Source of the DNA: Bermanella sp047628755
GTDB taxonomy: Bacteria > Pseudomonadota > Gammaproteobacteria > Pseudomonadales > Oceanobacteraceae
Reading direction: 5' to 3'
Length of the DNA: 16,909 nucleotides
Assembly: GCA_047628755.1 (NCBI GenBank)
Contig: JBLHVV010000067.1
Coordinates: 1-16,909 of the forward strand
Shown here piece by piece: positions 1 through 6,568 of the stretch. Each line of letters begins with the position of its first letter. Position 1 is the stretch's first letter. Made by a program: the position numbers and the translations under genes. The notes beneath the pieces are model-generated. The model had not been told where the DNA came from and did not search any database. It saw only the letters and a program-made list of their open reading frames with translations.

Positions 1-134
1 TCTAGGCCTTCAAACTGTGGTGTAAAACCACACTTGCTTGCCGTATTAACAATTAATAAAACCTTACCGTTAAAGTCAGACAAATCTCGGTCTGTGCCCT
101 GAATATCAGTTGCTGAAAAGTCATATACAGTCAT
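1..134 (-). CDS. Glutathione peroxidase, N-terminal part (cut by window edge)
   Basis: Reading the minus strand from the ATG at 134-132 gives 44 codons with no stop before the window ends. The peptide begins MTVYDFSATDIQG and continues through DFNGKVLLIVNTASKCGFTPQFEGL. This is the classic start of the thioredoxin-fold glutathione peroxidase family (BtuE/GPX type): a short beta strand, the K-V-L-L-I-V-N-T-A-S strand, then the redox-active residue in the A-S-K-C-G-F-T motif, here Cys35 rather than selenocysteine. Such enzymes reduce hydrogen peroxide and lipid hydroperoxides in the cytoplasm, bacterial cysteine forms mostly using thioredoxin. About three quarters of a typical ~160-residue protein lies outside the window. 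It is divergent from the broken hydroxylase gene to its right. The family call is firm; the exact paralogue and the preferred electron donor cannot be judged from the fragment. Confidence 0.9.
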   Translation of the reverse strand, partial: MTVYDFSATDIQGTDRDLSDFNGKVLLIVNTASKCGFTPQFEGL

Positions 135-385
135 ATTAAACGCTCTAAATTGTCATAAATTAAATTGCACACAATCAACCTACTGAATTTTAAAGTGCCT
201 GTCTACAAGCAATCCAGCCCATAAAGCCTCATCGCTGCTCAATATAGTTAACTATGTCTTTGAATGCCTGCCAACATGGCTCGATAATTCAGTGATTTTT
301 TATCCAAAAGACAGTTTAATAACATAACAAGATAAGCCCCTAATACATAAAAATAATAAGTCACCTTGTTTTATGCATCTAATAA

Positions 386-1014
386 AACAAGCTATTCATA
401 AAAGGTATTACCGAGGAATTTTTATCTTACTTAACCAAAACCTGGTTAGCGTTTAATAAAATTATCTGGGGTTCATACTGGCGAATTTCCGATCTGGTAT
501 ATTGTGATTGCCCAGTTGATCTTTTTTATCTTTTTAGATGATTTTTTGTATGACTGGGTGCATCGTTATTTTCATGAAAACAAATGGCTACCTAAGTATG
601 TTCACAGTGTGAATCACCGAAATAAAAACACCTGCGGTGTTAACGGCAATTATATGCACTGGTTTGAATTTAACGCCGCTGCATCATTAATGTTGCAAGG
701 ACCAATATTAATTGGAGCTCACTTGTATGTGGTTTATATATGGGTGGCTATTCGCCAGTTTGAAGCTGTAGACGGTCACGCTGGGTACGATATTCCTTGG
801 AACCCAGCCCACTGGCTGCCGGTTTATCAAGGGCCTGTTTATCACGACTTTCATCATGAACATTCAAAGGCAATTGTGAGGGTTTTTGCCTTATCTAGAC
901 CGCTTTATGGGCAATGCCTACGTGGCTGACTATTTGAAGTATGTAAAGGGTAAAAAACTTGGCTTGGCGCCATTAGATATTACAAAAAAGATTGCACCTA
1001 AAGAAATAAAATAA
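386..1014 (+). pseudogene. Decayed fatty acid hydroxylase / sterol desaturase family gene
   Basis: Three reading frames together spell one protein of the membrane di-iron fatty-acid-hydroxylase superfamily. Frame A (386 to about 479) gives a segment ending in FLSYLTKTWLAFNKIIWGSYW. The frame open from 450 to 929 gives EFPIWYIVIAQLIFFIFLDDFLYDWVHRYFH and on to YHDFHHEHSK. A third frame from about 886 gives LPYLDRFMGNAYVADYLKYVKGKK and stops at 1012-1014. The breaks fall near 480 (one base too many), at the A run 866-868 (one base short) and at the T run 883-887 (one base short). The histidine boxes H-R-Y-F-H and H-D-F-H-H survive, while the middle box reads H-S-V-N-H where family members usually have paired histidines. 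Roughly the first third of a normal ~270-residue protein is missing: stops block all frames upstream of 386. The homopolymer breaks could be sequencing errors, but the missing N-terminus and altered box favour real decay. Confidence 0.8.
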
Positions 1015-1016
1015 AA

Positions 1017-1042
1017 CCATCTCTATCAAAAAATAGAGGTGG
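1017..1042 (-). terminator. Rho-independent terminator of msrB (also faces the pseudogene)
   Basis: A 10-bp stem (1017-1026 with 1033-1042, one G-T wobble) closes a six-base A-rich loop. On the minus strand it is followed by a T-rich run (GGTTTTATTTTATTT), as expected for intrinsic termination of msrB, whose stop lies about 20 bases away. On the plus strand an ATTTTAATTAA tail follows, so weak termination of rightward transcription is also possible. Confidence 0.75.
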
Positions 1043-1063
1043 ATTTTAATTAACTTATTCGAG

Positions 1064-1471
1064 CTAAGCCTTTCCTTCAAAAGTTAGTGAAGCGCTGTTT
1101 ACACAATATCTTATGCCCGTCGGCTCAGGTCCATCTGGAAAAACATGGCCTAAATGTGAGTCACAGTGATGGCATACAATTTCAACACGTTCCATCATGT
1201 GGGTAGAGTCTCTGTGTTCAGAAATTCCACTATTCTCTAAAGCTTGATAAAAGCTTGGCCAACCGCAACCACTGTCGTATTTGGTAGACGAGTCGAATAA
1301 GGCATTCCCACAGCATACGCAGTGATAAGTCCCTTGCTCGTCATTTTTATACAGTTTCCCGCTAAATGGCGCCTCTGTACCTTTTAAGCGCGTCACCTGA
1401 TAAGTCTCAGGGTCTAACAGCGCTTGCCATTCTTCTTCTGTTCTGTTCATTTTTTTTGTTAAATCGTCCAT
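1064..1471 (-). CDS. msrB: Peptide-methionine (R)-S-oxide reductase MsrB
   Basis: This enzyme repairs oxidised proteins by reducing the R epimer of methionine sulfoxide, using thioredoxin. The 135-residue length is normal for a stand-alone MsrB. Two zinc-binding CxxC pairs are present (Cys51/Cys54 and Cys100/Cys103). The catalytic cysteine is Cys123 in R-Y-C-V-N-S-A-S-L, and Cys69 in the G-C-G-W-P-S-F motif is the likely resolving cysteine. Substrate-pocket residues around H106-L-G-H-V-F are intact. The ATG at 1471 has a purine-rich GAGAGAGGT ribosome site 6-8 bases upstream, which supports this start. The gene is monocistronic, between a good promoter and a terminator, and divergent from alaA. 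No export signal is seen, so it should be cytoplasmic. Confidence 0.97.
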   Translation of the reverse strand: MDDLTKKMNRTEEEWQALLDPETYQVTRLKGTEAPFSGKLYKNDEQGTYHCVCCGNALFDSSTKYDSGCGWPSFYQALENSGISEHRDSTHMMERVEIVCHHCDSHLGHVFPDGPEPTGIRYCVNSASLTFEGKA

Positions 1472-1528
1472 CTTTGACCTCTCTCAATAAAAAACCCCAC
1501 ACAAATTTGGAGCACAGGCAAAACCTAG

Positions 1529-1557
1529 GTATTATCAGCCTTATAATTAATTAACAA
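1529..1557 (-). promoter_or_regulatory. Sigma-70 promoter of msrB
   Basis: On the minus strand TTGTTA (1557-1552) is followed after exactly 17 bases by TAATAC (1534-1529). Both are close to the sigma-70 consensus, and the position allows a leader of about 50 bases before the msrB start codon. No other promoter pair of similar quality is visible between msrB and alaA. Confidence 0.65.
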
Positions 1558-1677
1558 TACATCATACGACGGCACCTTGAAATCGGATGTCTGGCCAAAG
1601 GCCATTACATTTGAGTATTTTAGGTTTTAGCTCAATAGCTTATATACACGTATGAGACGCTCAAAAGGTTTTAATCC

Positions 1678-2892
1678 ATGAACGACATCCACAAGTCAAA
1701 TAAACTCGCTAACGTATTTTACGATATTCGTGGCCCTGTTTTAGATGCAGCCAAACGCATGGAAGAAGAAGGTCACCGTATTTTAAAGTTAAATGTAGGC
1801 AACCCTGCCCCATTTGACTTGAAAGCACCTGAGGAAATATTAAAAGATGTGATTCATCATCTCCCTAAAGCAGAAGGCTACAGCGACAGTAAAGGGATTT
1901 ACTCTGCCCGCAAAGCCGTCATGCAGTACTGTCAGCAAAAAAATATAGCTGGGGTTGACATTGAAGACATCTATCTAGGTAATGGTGTGAGTGAACTCAT
2001 TGTTATGTCATTGCAAGGTCTGCTCAATAATGGTGATGAAATACTTATTCCTGCTCCTGATTACCCTTTATGGACAGGCGCTGCAACTCTGGCTGGAGGA
2101 ACCCCAATTCACTATATCTGCGACGAACAATCAAATTGGTATCCCGATATAGATGATATTAAACGTAAAATAACTTCAAATACCAAGGCAATAGTATTAA
2201 TTAATCCTAACAACCCCACTGGTGCTCTATATCCTAAAGAGGTGTTGTTAGAAATTTTAGAAGTAGCCAGACAGAATAATTTGGTTGTATTTTCTGATGA
2301 AATTTACGACAAAATAATTTTCGACGAAATTGAGCATACATCCACCGCTTCACTTGCAGATGATCTACTGATTATTACCTTTAACGGGTTATCTAAAACC
2401 TACCGACTAGCTGGGTTCAGGAGCGGCTGGTTAGTTGTGAGTGGTGCTAAGCACAAAGCCAAAGATTATTTAGAGGGTTTAGACATGTTGTCTAGTATGC
2501 GTCTGTGCGCAAATGTACCTGCTCAATATGCCATTCAAACTGCGCTAGGGGGTTATCAAAGTATTAATGATTTGATAAAACCGGGTGGTCGAATTTATGA
2601 GCAACGCATGCTTAGTCATAAATTGATAAACGATATTCCAGGGCTTAGCTGTACCCTTCCTCAAGGGGCTTTGTATGGGTTTGTAAAAATGGACCAAGAT
2701 CGTTTTAATATTAAGAACGACGAACAAATGGTGCTAGATTTACTCGAACAGGAAAAAATATTAGTAGTCCATGGTCGTGCATTTAACTGGCCTGAGCCTG
2801 ACCATTTTAGAATTGTATTTTTACCTAGAGCCGATGACTTAACAGTGGCCATTGGTAAAATGGCGAGATTTTTTGAAAAGTATAAACAGTAA
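1678..2892 (+). CDS. alaA: Alanine-synthesising aminotransferase AlaA
   Basis: A class I/II, fold-type I PLP aminotransferase of 404 residues, essentially the length of E. coli AlaA (YfbQ, 405 residues), which makes alanine from pyruvate with glutamate as amino donor. Family landmarks occur in order: LNVGNPAPF near the N-terminus, the YSDSKG segment, the cofactor-contacting N-P-N-N-P-T-G motif, S-D-E-I-Y-D, and the Schiff-base lysine Lys240 in L-S-K-T-Y-R followed by the G-F-R-x-G-W phosphate-binding motif. A conserved arginine in FRIVFLP near the C-terminus would bind the substrate carboxylate. An AAGG ribosome site lies 9 bases before the ATG. The next gene begins 3 bases after the stop, so the two form an operon. 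The enzyme is cytoplasmic. Confidence 0.93.
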   Translation: MNDIHKSNKLANVFYDIRGPVLDAAKRMEEEGHRILKLNVGNPAPFDLKAPEEILKDVIHHLPKAEGYSDSKGIYSARKAVMQYCQQKNIAGVDIEDIYLGNGVSELIVMSLQGLLNNGDEILIPAPDYPLWTGAATLAGGTPIHYICDEQSNWYPDIDDIKRKITSNTKAIVLINPNNPTGALYPKEVLLEILEVARQNNLVVFSDEIYDKIIFDEIEHTSTASLADDLLIITFNGLSKTYRLAGFRSGWLVVSGAKHKAKDYLEGLDMLSSMRLCANVPAQYAIQTALGGYQSINDLIKPGGRIYEQRMLSHKLINDIPGLSCTLPQGALYGFVKMDQDRFNIKNDEQMVLDLLEQEKILVVHGRAFNWPEPDHFRIVFLPRADDLTVAIGKMARFFEKYKQ

Positions 2893-2895
2893 ATT

Positions 2896-3315
2896 ATGAT
2901 TGATGTAAATATCGATGACTTTTATCATGACGTTGCGGTTACTTTACTCAGCCTATACCAGCAATTCCCATTGAAAATTAGCCTTTATATTGAAGACGTT
3001 TGTGGCCCGGACGAAGCTGACGAATTTGGTTTACATAGCCGCCGTCACCTTTCGTGTATAGGTGCATTGGAATGGATGCATGATGAAAGTTTTATTCGCT
3101 ATACGGATATTGCTAAGTATGAATGCGCAGAAAAATGCACGCTGACACATAAAGCGTTTCGAAAATTGGCTTTCCCTAAAATAGGTAAAAGTCGAAGGTT
3201 GGTCAGCTCTATTGAAAAGCAAGAAAGCAGTTTGGCATATAAGTTACACCAAGCCATTAAAGATCAATCGAGTATTGAAATTAGGGATTTAATTGAAGAG
3301 CATTTTTTCAACTAA
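2896..3315 (+). CDS. Conserved-looking hypothetical protein co-transcribed with alaA
   Basis: A 139-residue soluble protein that I do not recognise. It has no signal peptide or membrane segment. The sequence alternates short helices with a charged centre containing DVCGPDEADEFGLHSRRHLSCIGALEWM, then a lysine/arginine-rich stretch (KIGKSRRLVSSIEKQ) and a helical, acidic C-terminus. The central layout resembles a small winged-helix fold in hydrophobic spacing, but this is only an impression. It starts 3 bases after the alaA stop, so translation is probably coupled. In E. coli the gene after alaA is the 5'-nucleotidase yfbR; this protein lacks the HD-domain motifs of YfbR and is not it. Its stop lies only 9 bases from the stop of the convergent methyltransferase gene, with no room for a terminator between them. 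Confidence 0.8.
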   Translation: MIDVNIDDFYHDVAVTLLSLYQQFPLKISLYIEDVCGPDEADEFGLHSRRHLSCIGALEWMHDESFIRYTDIAKYECAEKCTLTHKAFRKLAFPKIGKSRRLVSSIEKQESSLAYKLHQAIKDQSSIEIRDLIEEHFFN

Positions 3316-3324
3316 AGTGGTTTA

Positions 3325-4233
3325 TTACTCCAATTGATACAACATTACTTTCAACGATGCCTGTTCATTAACATCGGCTAATACTTCTGGATTTTCTAAG
3401 CGCTTTATAAACATGGCATTCTCAAATACTTGCTCAACCATGTCATGAATAAACTGTGTGTCTAGTACTGGGCTATTTAGACACAACATAAGGATTGCAT
3501 CATCCGCCAGCGATGGTTTTAACTTGATAAGTAACTTTTTATAGTCTTTTTGTACCTCGAATGCGTTTAATTGAAAGCTTGGGGGATCGGCTACTAAAAT
3601 ATCAAATGGTCCTTTTTGATTGAGCCTTTTAACCATTTTAAAAATATCCTGTGCTAAAAAAGTTCCAGTACAATTGTTAATCGCAAAATTCTGCTGGCCC
3701 TTTTTTACAGCCGCTTTTGCCATATCTATATTAACAACTTGCCTAGCGCCACCCGATGCTGCGCTTACACCTAGGCTACAGGTGTAGGAAAATAAGTTTA
3801 AAACCGATTTTTTTTCACTATTTTGTGCTAGCCATTTTCGGCCATTACACATATCTAAAAACAAACCTGTATTTTGATTGCGCCCAAGGCGTACTAAATA
3901 TTTTAAATTACCTTCTTTTACTTCGAATTCACTATCAAGATACATATCTGTTCCAGCATGAACCTCTACCGGATTGCCCTGTGTAAAGCGACGTTGGATA
4001 TAGATATGATCGATATTCCACTTATCCATATTGTCTTTAGCCAAAGATAACACTTCTAACAAGGCTTGCTCGTCTACCTGCTGATAAATAATCACCCATA
4101 GAACTTTAGAATAAACCTCTATATTGATCTGCTCAAAGCCTTTTACCAGCCCCCCACGGCCGTGAAGTAGGCGCTTTGCGCAAGTGCTTGGCAGTAACGC
4201 GTTTAAATAGTTAAAAACTAAATTTATTTTCAT
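3325..4233 (-). CDS. Class I SAM-dependent methyltransferase, RlmI/RlmK-like
   Basis: A 302-residue protein with a Rossmann methyltransferase domain of the COG1092 type (RlmI and the RlmK half of RlmL, 23S rRNA methyltransferases). The diagnostic segment starts near residue 117 with G-R-N-Q-N-T-G-L-F-L-D-M. SAM-binding motif I follows (LNLFSYTCSLGVSAASGGA), then the acidic end of beta 2 (V-V-N-I-D-M), and catalytic motif IV, A-D-P-P-S-F. There is no N-terminal PUA domain as in RlmI and no THUMP domain as in RlmL. The first ~115 residues are a shorter, unrecognised region. It probably methylates RNA, but base and substrate cannot be told from sequence. Its start codon lies 65 bases from that of the divergent small gene at 4298. 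The ribosome site is weak. Confidence 0.85.
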   Translation of the reverse strand: MKINLVFNYLNALLPSTCAKRLLHGRGGLVKGFEQINIEVYSKVLWVIIYQQVDEQALLEVLSLAKDNMDKWNIDHIYIQRRFTQGNPVEVHAGTDMYLDSEFEVKEGNLKYLVRLGRNQNTGLFLDMCNGRKWLAQNSEKKSVLNLFSYTCSLGVSAASGGARQVVNIDMAKAAVKKGQQNFAINNCTGTFLAQDIFKMVKRLNQKGPFDILVADPPSFQLNAFEVQKDYKKLLIKLKPSLADDAILMLCLNSPVLDTQFIHDMVEQVFENAMFIKRLENPEVLADVNEQASLKVMLYQLE

Positions 4234-4240
4234 AAATTAC

Positions 4241-4270
4241 TTGGCACCATAATAAGTTTGTACCTATACT
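4241..4270 (+). promoter_or_regulatory. Sigma-70 promoter of the 50-residue protein gene
   Basis: TTGGCA (4241-4246) and TATACT (4265-4270) are separated by 18 bases. Both hexamers are one or two bases from consensus. Transcription would start around 4277, giving a leader of about 20 bases before the ATG at 4298. Confidence 0.65.
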
Positions 4271-4297
4271 GAAATTAAGACAAAAAAAGGTAACAAC

Positions 4298-4450
4298 ATG
4301 CCAACTCAAGCAGGGTCTCAGACCAACGACCATATCGAAAACAGCATGCACGGTGCGGCTATAGTTAACGATAAGGGTGAAGAAACACCCATCACGGAAA
4401 GCATGATTGAAACGGCTATTCAAAGTATTCTGAAAGCGGCTCAATCGTAA
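4298..4450 (+). CDS. Small protein (50 aa) resembling the PA1571 family
   Basis: A short open frame encoding 50 residues, MPTQAGSQTNDHIENSMHGA followed by AIVNDKGEETPITESMIETA and a helical end IQSILKAAQS. It is supported as real by its flanks. A near-consensus promoter lies just upstream, an AAGG ribosome site sits 7 bases before the ATG, and a strong hairpin terminator lies 30-odd bases after the stop. The core pattern, small residues then I/V-x-D/N-x-x-G-x-E-x-P-I-T-x-x-M-I, matches what I remember of the uncharacterised PA1571 family of Pseudomonas and marine gammaproteobacteria. That assignment is from memory. The protein has no membrane segment or export signal, and its function is unknown. 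A longer minus-strand frame over the same DNA (4211-4444) lacks such support. Confidence 0.75.
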   Translation: MPTQAGSQTNDHIENSMHGAAIVNDKGEETPITESMIETAIQSILKAAQS

Positions 4451-4482
4451 GCTCTGACGTTTTGAAAACTGTTAAACTACAC

Positions 4483-4517
4483 AAAAAAAGGCAACAGATT
4501 AAAAGTTGCCTTTTTTT
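4483..4517. terminator. Strong bidirectional terminator
   Basis: Perfect 13-bp inverted repeat (4483-4495 against 4505-4517) with a nine-base loop. The core is GGCAAC/GTTGCC flanked by a run of seven A on the left and seven T on the right, so it works on both strands. It ends the small plus-strand gene at 4298-4450 and the convergent minus-strand operon whose last gene is pdxB. Confidence 0.9.
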
Positions 4518-4538
4518 ATGCCTTTAAAATATGTTTAA

Positions 4539-4566
4539 ACCTAATGTTTTACACCTAATGTTTTAC
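4539..4566. repeat. 14-bp tandem duplication at the pdxB stop codon
   Basis: The unit ACCTAATGTTTTAC occurs twice in direct succession (4539-4552 and 4553-4566). The copy nearer the gene encodes the last residues G-V-K-H and the TAG stop of pdxB. The second copy lies just beyond, in untranslated DNA, so the duplication leaves the protein unchanged. Confidence 0.85.
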
Positions 4567-5682
4567 ACCTAAGGCTTTAATCCAAGCTTCATTCAAAAGC
4601 CCTTCTTGAACTAAAGCTAATTGAGTTTGATCTCGCCTGATTGGATAATCTTTTCTTAAAGAGTCAAATGTCTTTGCCTTATCTTCATTGCTTAAACCAA
4701 GTAGGCTCAGCATTCTAAAGTGATCATCACGAATATCATAAGCCGAACGAATGCAGGTTTTTAAGGCAAATGCTTGGGGCGCTTGAGAACTTATATTTAT
4801 TTTCTGGAGAGCCGGTTCGCTGGCTAGCTGTTCCAATGTAAGCCGTTTAGGTTTGCCCAAAAAATCACAAACAGCATCATAAATCATAGAAGTTCCGCGG
4901 TACTTGCCGTCTAGACTGTAACCTGCAATATGAGGTGTTGCTAATAGGCAAGCCTTAATCAATTCATCACAAGGGCTTGGCTCATCTTCGTAAACATCCA
5001 AAATAGCTTGAAATTCTGCACTAGCATTTAAATGACTTAATAAACTTGAATTATTCACCACAGATCCGCGACAACTGTTGATTAACGCTGCTCTAGGTTT
5101 CATTGAAATTAATCGATCTGAATCTACTAAGTGAAAGGTTTTATGAGGCCCTTCTTTAAGCATTGGTATATGCAAAGTTACTACGTCTTGCTGCCATACT
5201 TGCTCTGACAATGCAGCAGAAGAAAACTCAGGGATATTTGGATCATAGGCCAAAACTTTCATGCCCAATCCACTTAAAGCACTATAAAGGCGGCTACCAA
5301 CATTGCCCGCACCAACAATTCCTACTGAAAGCTGCTGCCAAGGTTGCTGCCAACGCTCACCTAAAGTCACTAATGCACTTAGCACATAATCCACTACAGC
5401 TTGGGCGTTACATCCTGGGGCATTGGAGAATTCAATCCCTTGCTGCTGAAGGTAGTTAATATCTAGATGGTCGGTCCCAATAGTACACGTGCCGACAAAT
5501 TTTACCGAACTACCGTCCAACAGTGACGCGTTAACTTTAGTGATTGAGCGGACTAATAGTATGTCCGCGTCTTTTACATCAATGGCTGTTAACTCACGAC
5601 CTGGTTTACTGATTAAAGACGTACTCAAGTGACTAAAGAAAGCTTCAAGCAATGGAATATTCTCGTCGGCTACAATTTTCAT
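4555..5682 (-). CDS. pdxB: Erythronate-4-phosphate dehydrogenase PdxB
   Basis: Oxidises 4-phosphoerythronate to 2-oxo-3-hydroxy-4-phosphobutanoate, the second step of the DXP-dependent pyridoxal phosphate pathway. The 375 residues match the family length. The protein opens with MKIVADENIPLLEAFF, typical of PdxB. The NAD-binding glycine motif is G-I-V-G-A-G-N-V-G-S (121-130), with Asp147 closing the fold. The catalytic triad of the D-2-hydroxyacid dehydrogenase superfamily is Arg205 (S-C-R-G-S), Glu234 (E-D-E-P) and His251 (T-P-H-I-A-G-Y-S). Its spacings of 29 and 17 residues are those I recall for the Pseudomonas enzyme. A PdxB-type C-terminal dimerisation region follows. Its ATG overlaps the exonuclease TGA by 4 bases (ATGA), so translation is coupled. 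It is the last gene of the operon. Confidence 0.96.
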   Translation of the reverse strand: MKIVADENIPLLEAFFSHLSTSLISKPGRELTAIDVKDADILLVRSITKVNASLLDGSSVKFVGTCTIGTDHLDINYLQQQGIEFSNAPGCNAQAVVDYVLSALVTLGERWQQPWQQLSVGIVGAGNVGSRLYSALSGLGMKVLAYDPNIPEFSSAALSEQVWQQDVVTLHIPMLKEGPHKTFHLVDSDRLISMKPRAALINSCRGSVVNNSSLLSHLNASAEFQAILDVYEDEPSPCDELIKACLLATPHIAGYSLDGKYRGTSMIYDAVCDFLGKPKRLTLEQLASEPALQKINISSQAPQAFALKTCIRSAYDIRDDHFRMLSLLGLSNEDKAKTFDSLRKDYPIRRDQTQLALVQEGLLNEAWIKALGVKH

Positions 5683-6557
5683 GCTATGTTCTCATTGGCA
5701 ATACTAAGAGCTTTTTTCAATTTTGAATGAATCCCAAACTGGTGAGCTAAGACTTCTATCATAGCAAAATTTTTCTGATTAAATGGTAAGGATGATAAAT
5801 CTACTGTCACATCTGTTTTTAGTTGAGTTAGCTGAAGGTTATGATCCACAAGATGTTGGTATTCCTCTATCGTGTTACAAATGCGCATACTGCCCCTAAT
5901 AGGCAGTTTTTCACCAGATGCCACGGCGGCTTTGATACCTTCCCATGTTTTATATTCAACCAGCAGTGCCCTAGCCGTTTTATCTCCAATACCTGGTAAC
6001 CCGATTATGTTATCACTATTATCTCCCATTAAAGCTAAATATAAGGCCACTTGATTAGGCATTAACTGAGTTTCTTCTAACAGGCTATTTTCATTCCATA
6101 TATTGTCTGTCATCACGTCTTGCATTTGAACATGGGTATTTAACAGTTGCCGCAGATCTTTGTCACGACTATGAATAGTGCAAAAATATTGCTTAAGTTT
6201 AACCGCGGCTGCGCCAATTAAATCGTCAGCTTCTACTTCTTTACTTGCCAGCACAGCAAAACCTAGATATTGGCAAAAAACCTTTAGGGCCATTAACTGA
6301 TAGATAATATCTTCGGAGGGTAAAGCACGATTGGATTTGTAATCTTTATCTAGCTCATGGCGAAAGCCTGACCCTAGACTTTCATCGAAACACGCTACTG
6401 TTATATTGTCCTTAAAGAACTCTGGTTTACATAACCACCTTAGACTAAATAGAAGTGCGGCTATGTCAAAACCCTTGTCATTAATGATGGCAGGTGACGG
6501 TGCGAAGTAATATCTAAAAAATACAGCGCTTATGTCAATTAAGTGAGCGTTTTTCAT
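5679..6557 (-). CDS. Stand-alone 5'-3' exonuclease / flap endonuclease (Xni/ExoIX-related)
   Basis: A 292-residue structure-specific nuclease of the PIN-like FEN superfamily, homologous to the N-terminal domain of DNA polymerase I. Visible elements are Asp8 in L-I-D-I-S, F-D-E-S, the DNA-contacting Y-K-S-N-R, E-A-D-D-L-I-G, S-R-D-K-D-L, and G-D-N-S-D-N followed by the helix-3-turn-helix G-L-P-G-I-G-D-K-T-A. All the usual metal-binding acids therefore appear to be present. E. coli Xni is shorter (251 residues) and, from memory, lacks the aspartates of the D-N-S-D-N segment, so this protein may be more like a full two-metal flap nuclease. Probable roles are processing of flaps and RNA primers in replication and repair. 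It starts 11 bases after the upstream unknown gene and overlaps pdxB by 4 bases. Confidence 0.88.
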   Translation of the reverse strand: MKNAHLIDISAVFFRYYFAPSPAIINDKGFDIAALLFSLRWLCKPEFFKDNITVACFDESLGSGFRHELDKDYKSNRALPSEDIIYQLMALKVFCQYLGFAVLASKEVEADDLIGAAAVKLKQYFCTIHSRDKDLRQLLNTHVQMQDVMTDNIWNENSLLEETQLMPNQVALYLALMGDNSDNIIGLPGIGDKTARALLVEYKTWEGIKAAVASGEKLPIRGSMRICNTIEEYQHLVDHNLQLTQLKTDVTVDLSSLPFNQKNFAMIEVLAHQFGIHSKLKKALSIANENIA

Positions 6558-6568
6558 TATTAACCGAC

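Noticed and set aside
1366..1554. 62-residue plus-strand frame over the msrB start
   Set aside because: Antisense shadow of msrB and its promoter; no ribosome site.
1587..1656. Possible 22-codon leader peptide before alaA, beginning at the ATG at 1588
   Set aside because: No ribosome site, no run of regulatory codons and no attenuator hairpin between it and alaA.
4241..4257. Possible sigma-54 promoter (TTGGCAC)
   Set aside because: The -12 element TTGC is absent at the needed spacing, while a good sigma-70 pair uses the same bases.
4211..4444. 77-residue minus-strand open frame over the small plus-strand gene
   Set aside because: It overlaps the well-supported 50-residue gene, has no ribosome site and reads as unlikely protein.
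5163..5459. 98-residue plus-strand frame inside pdxB
   Set aside because: Antisense shadow of a well-identified gene.
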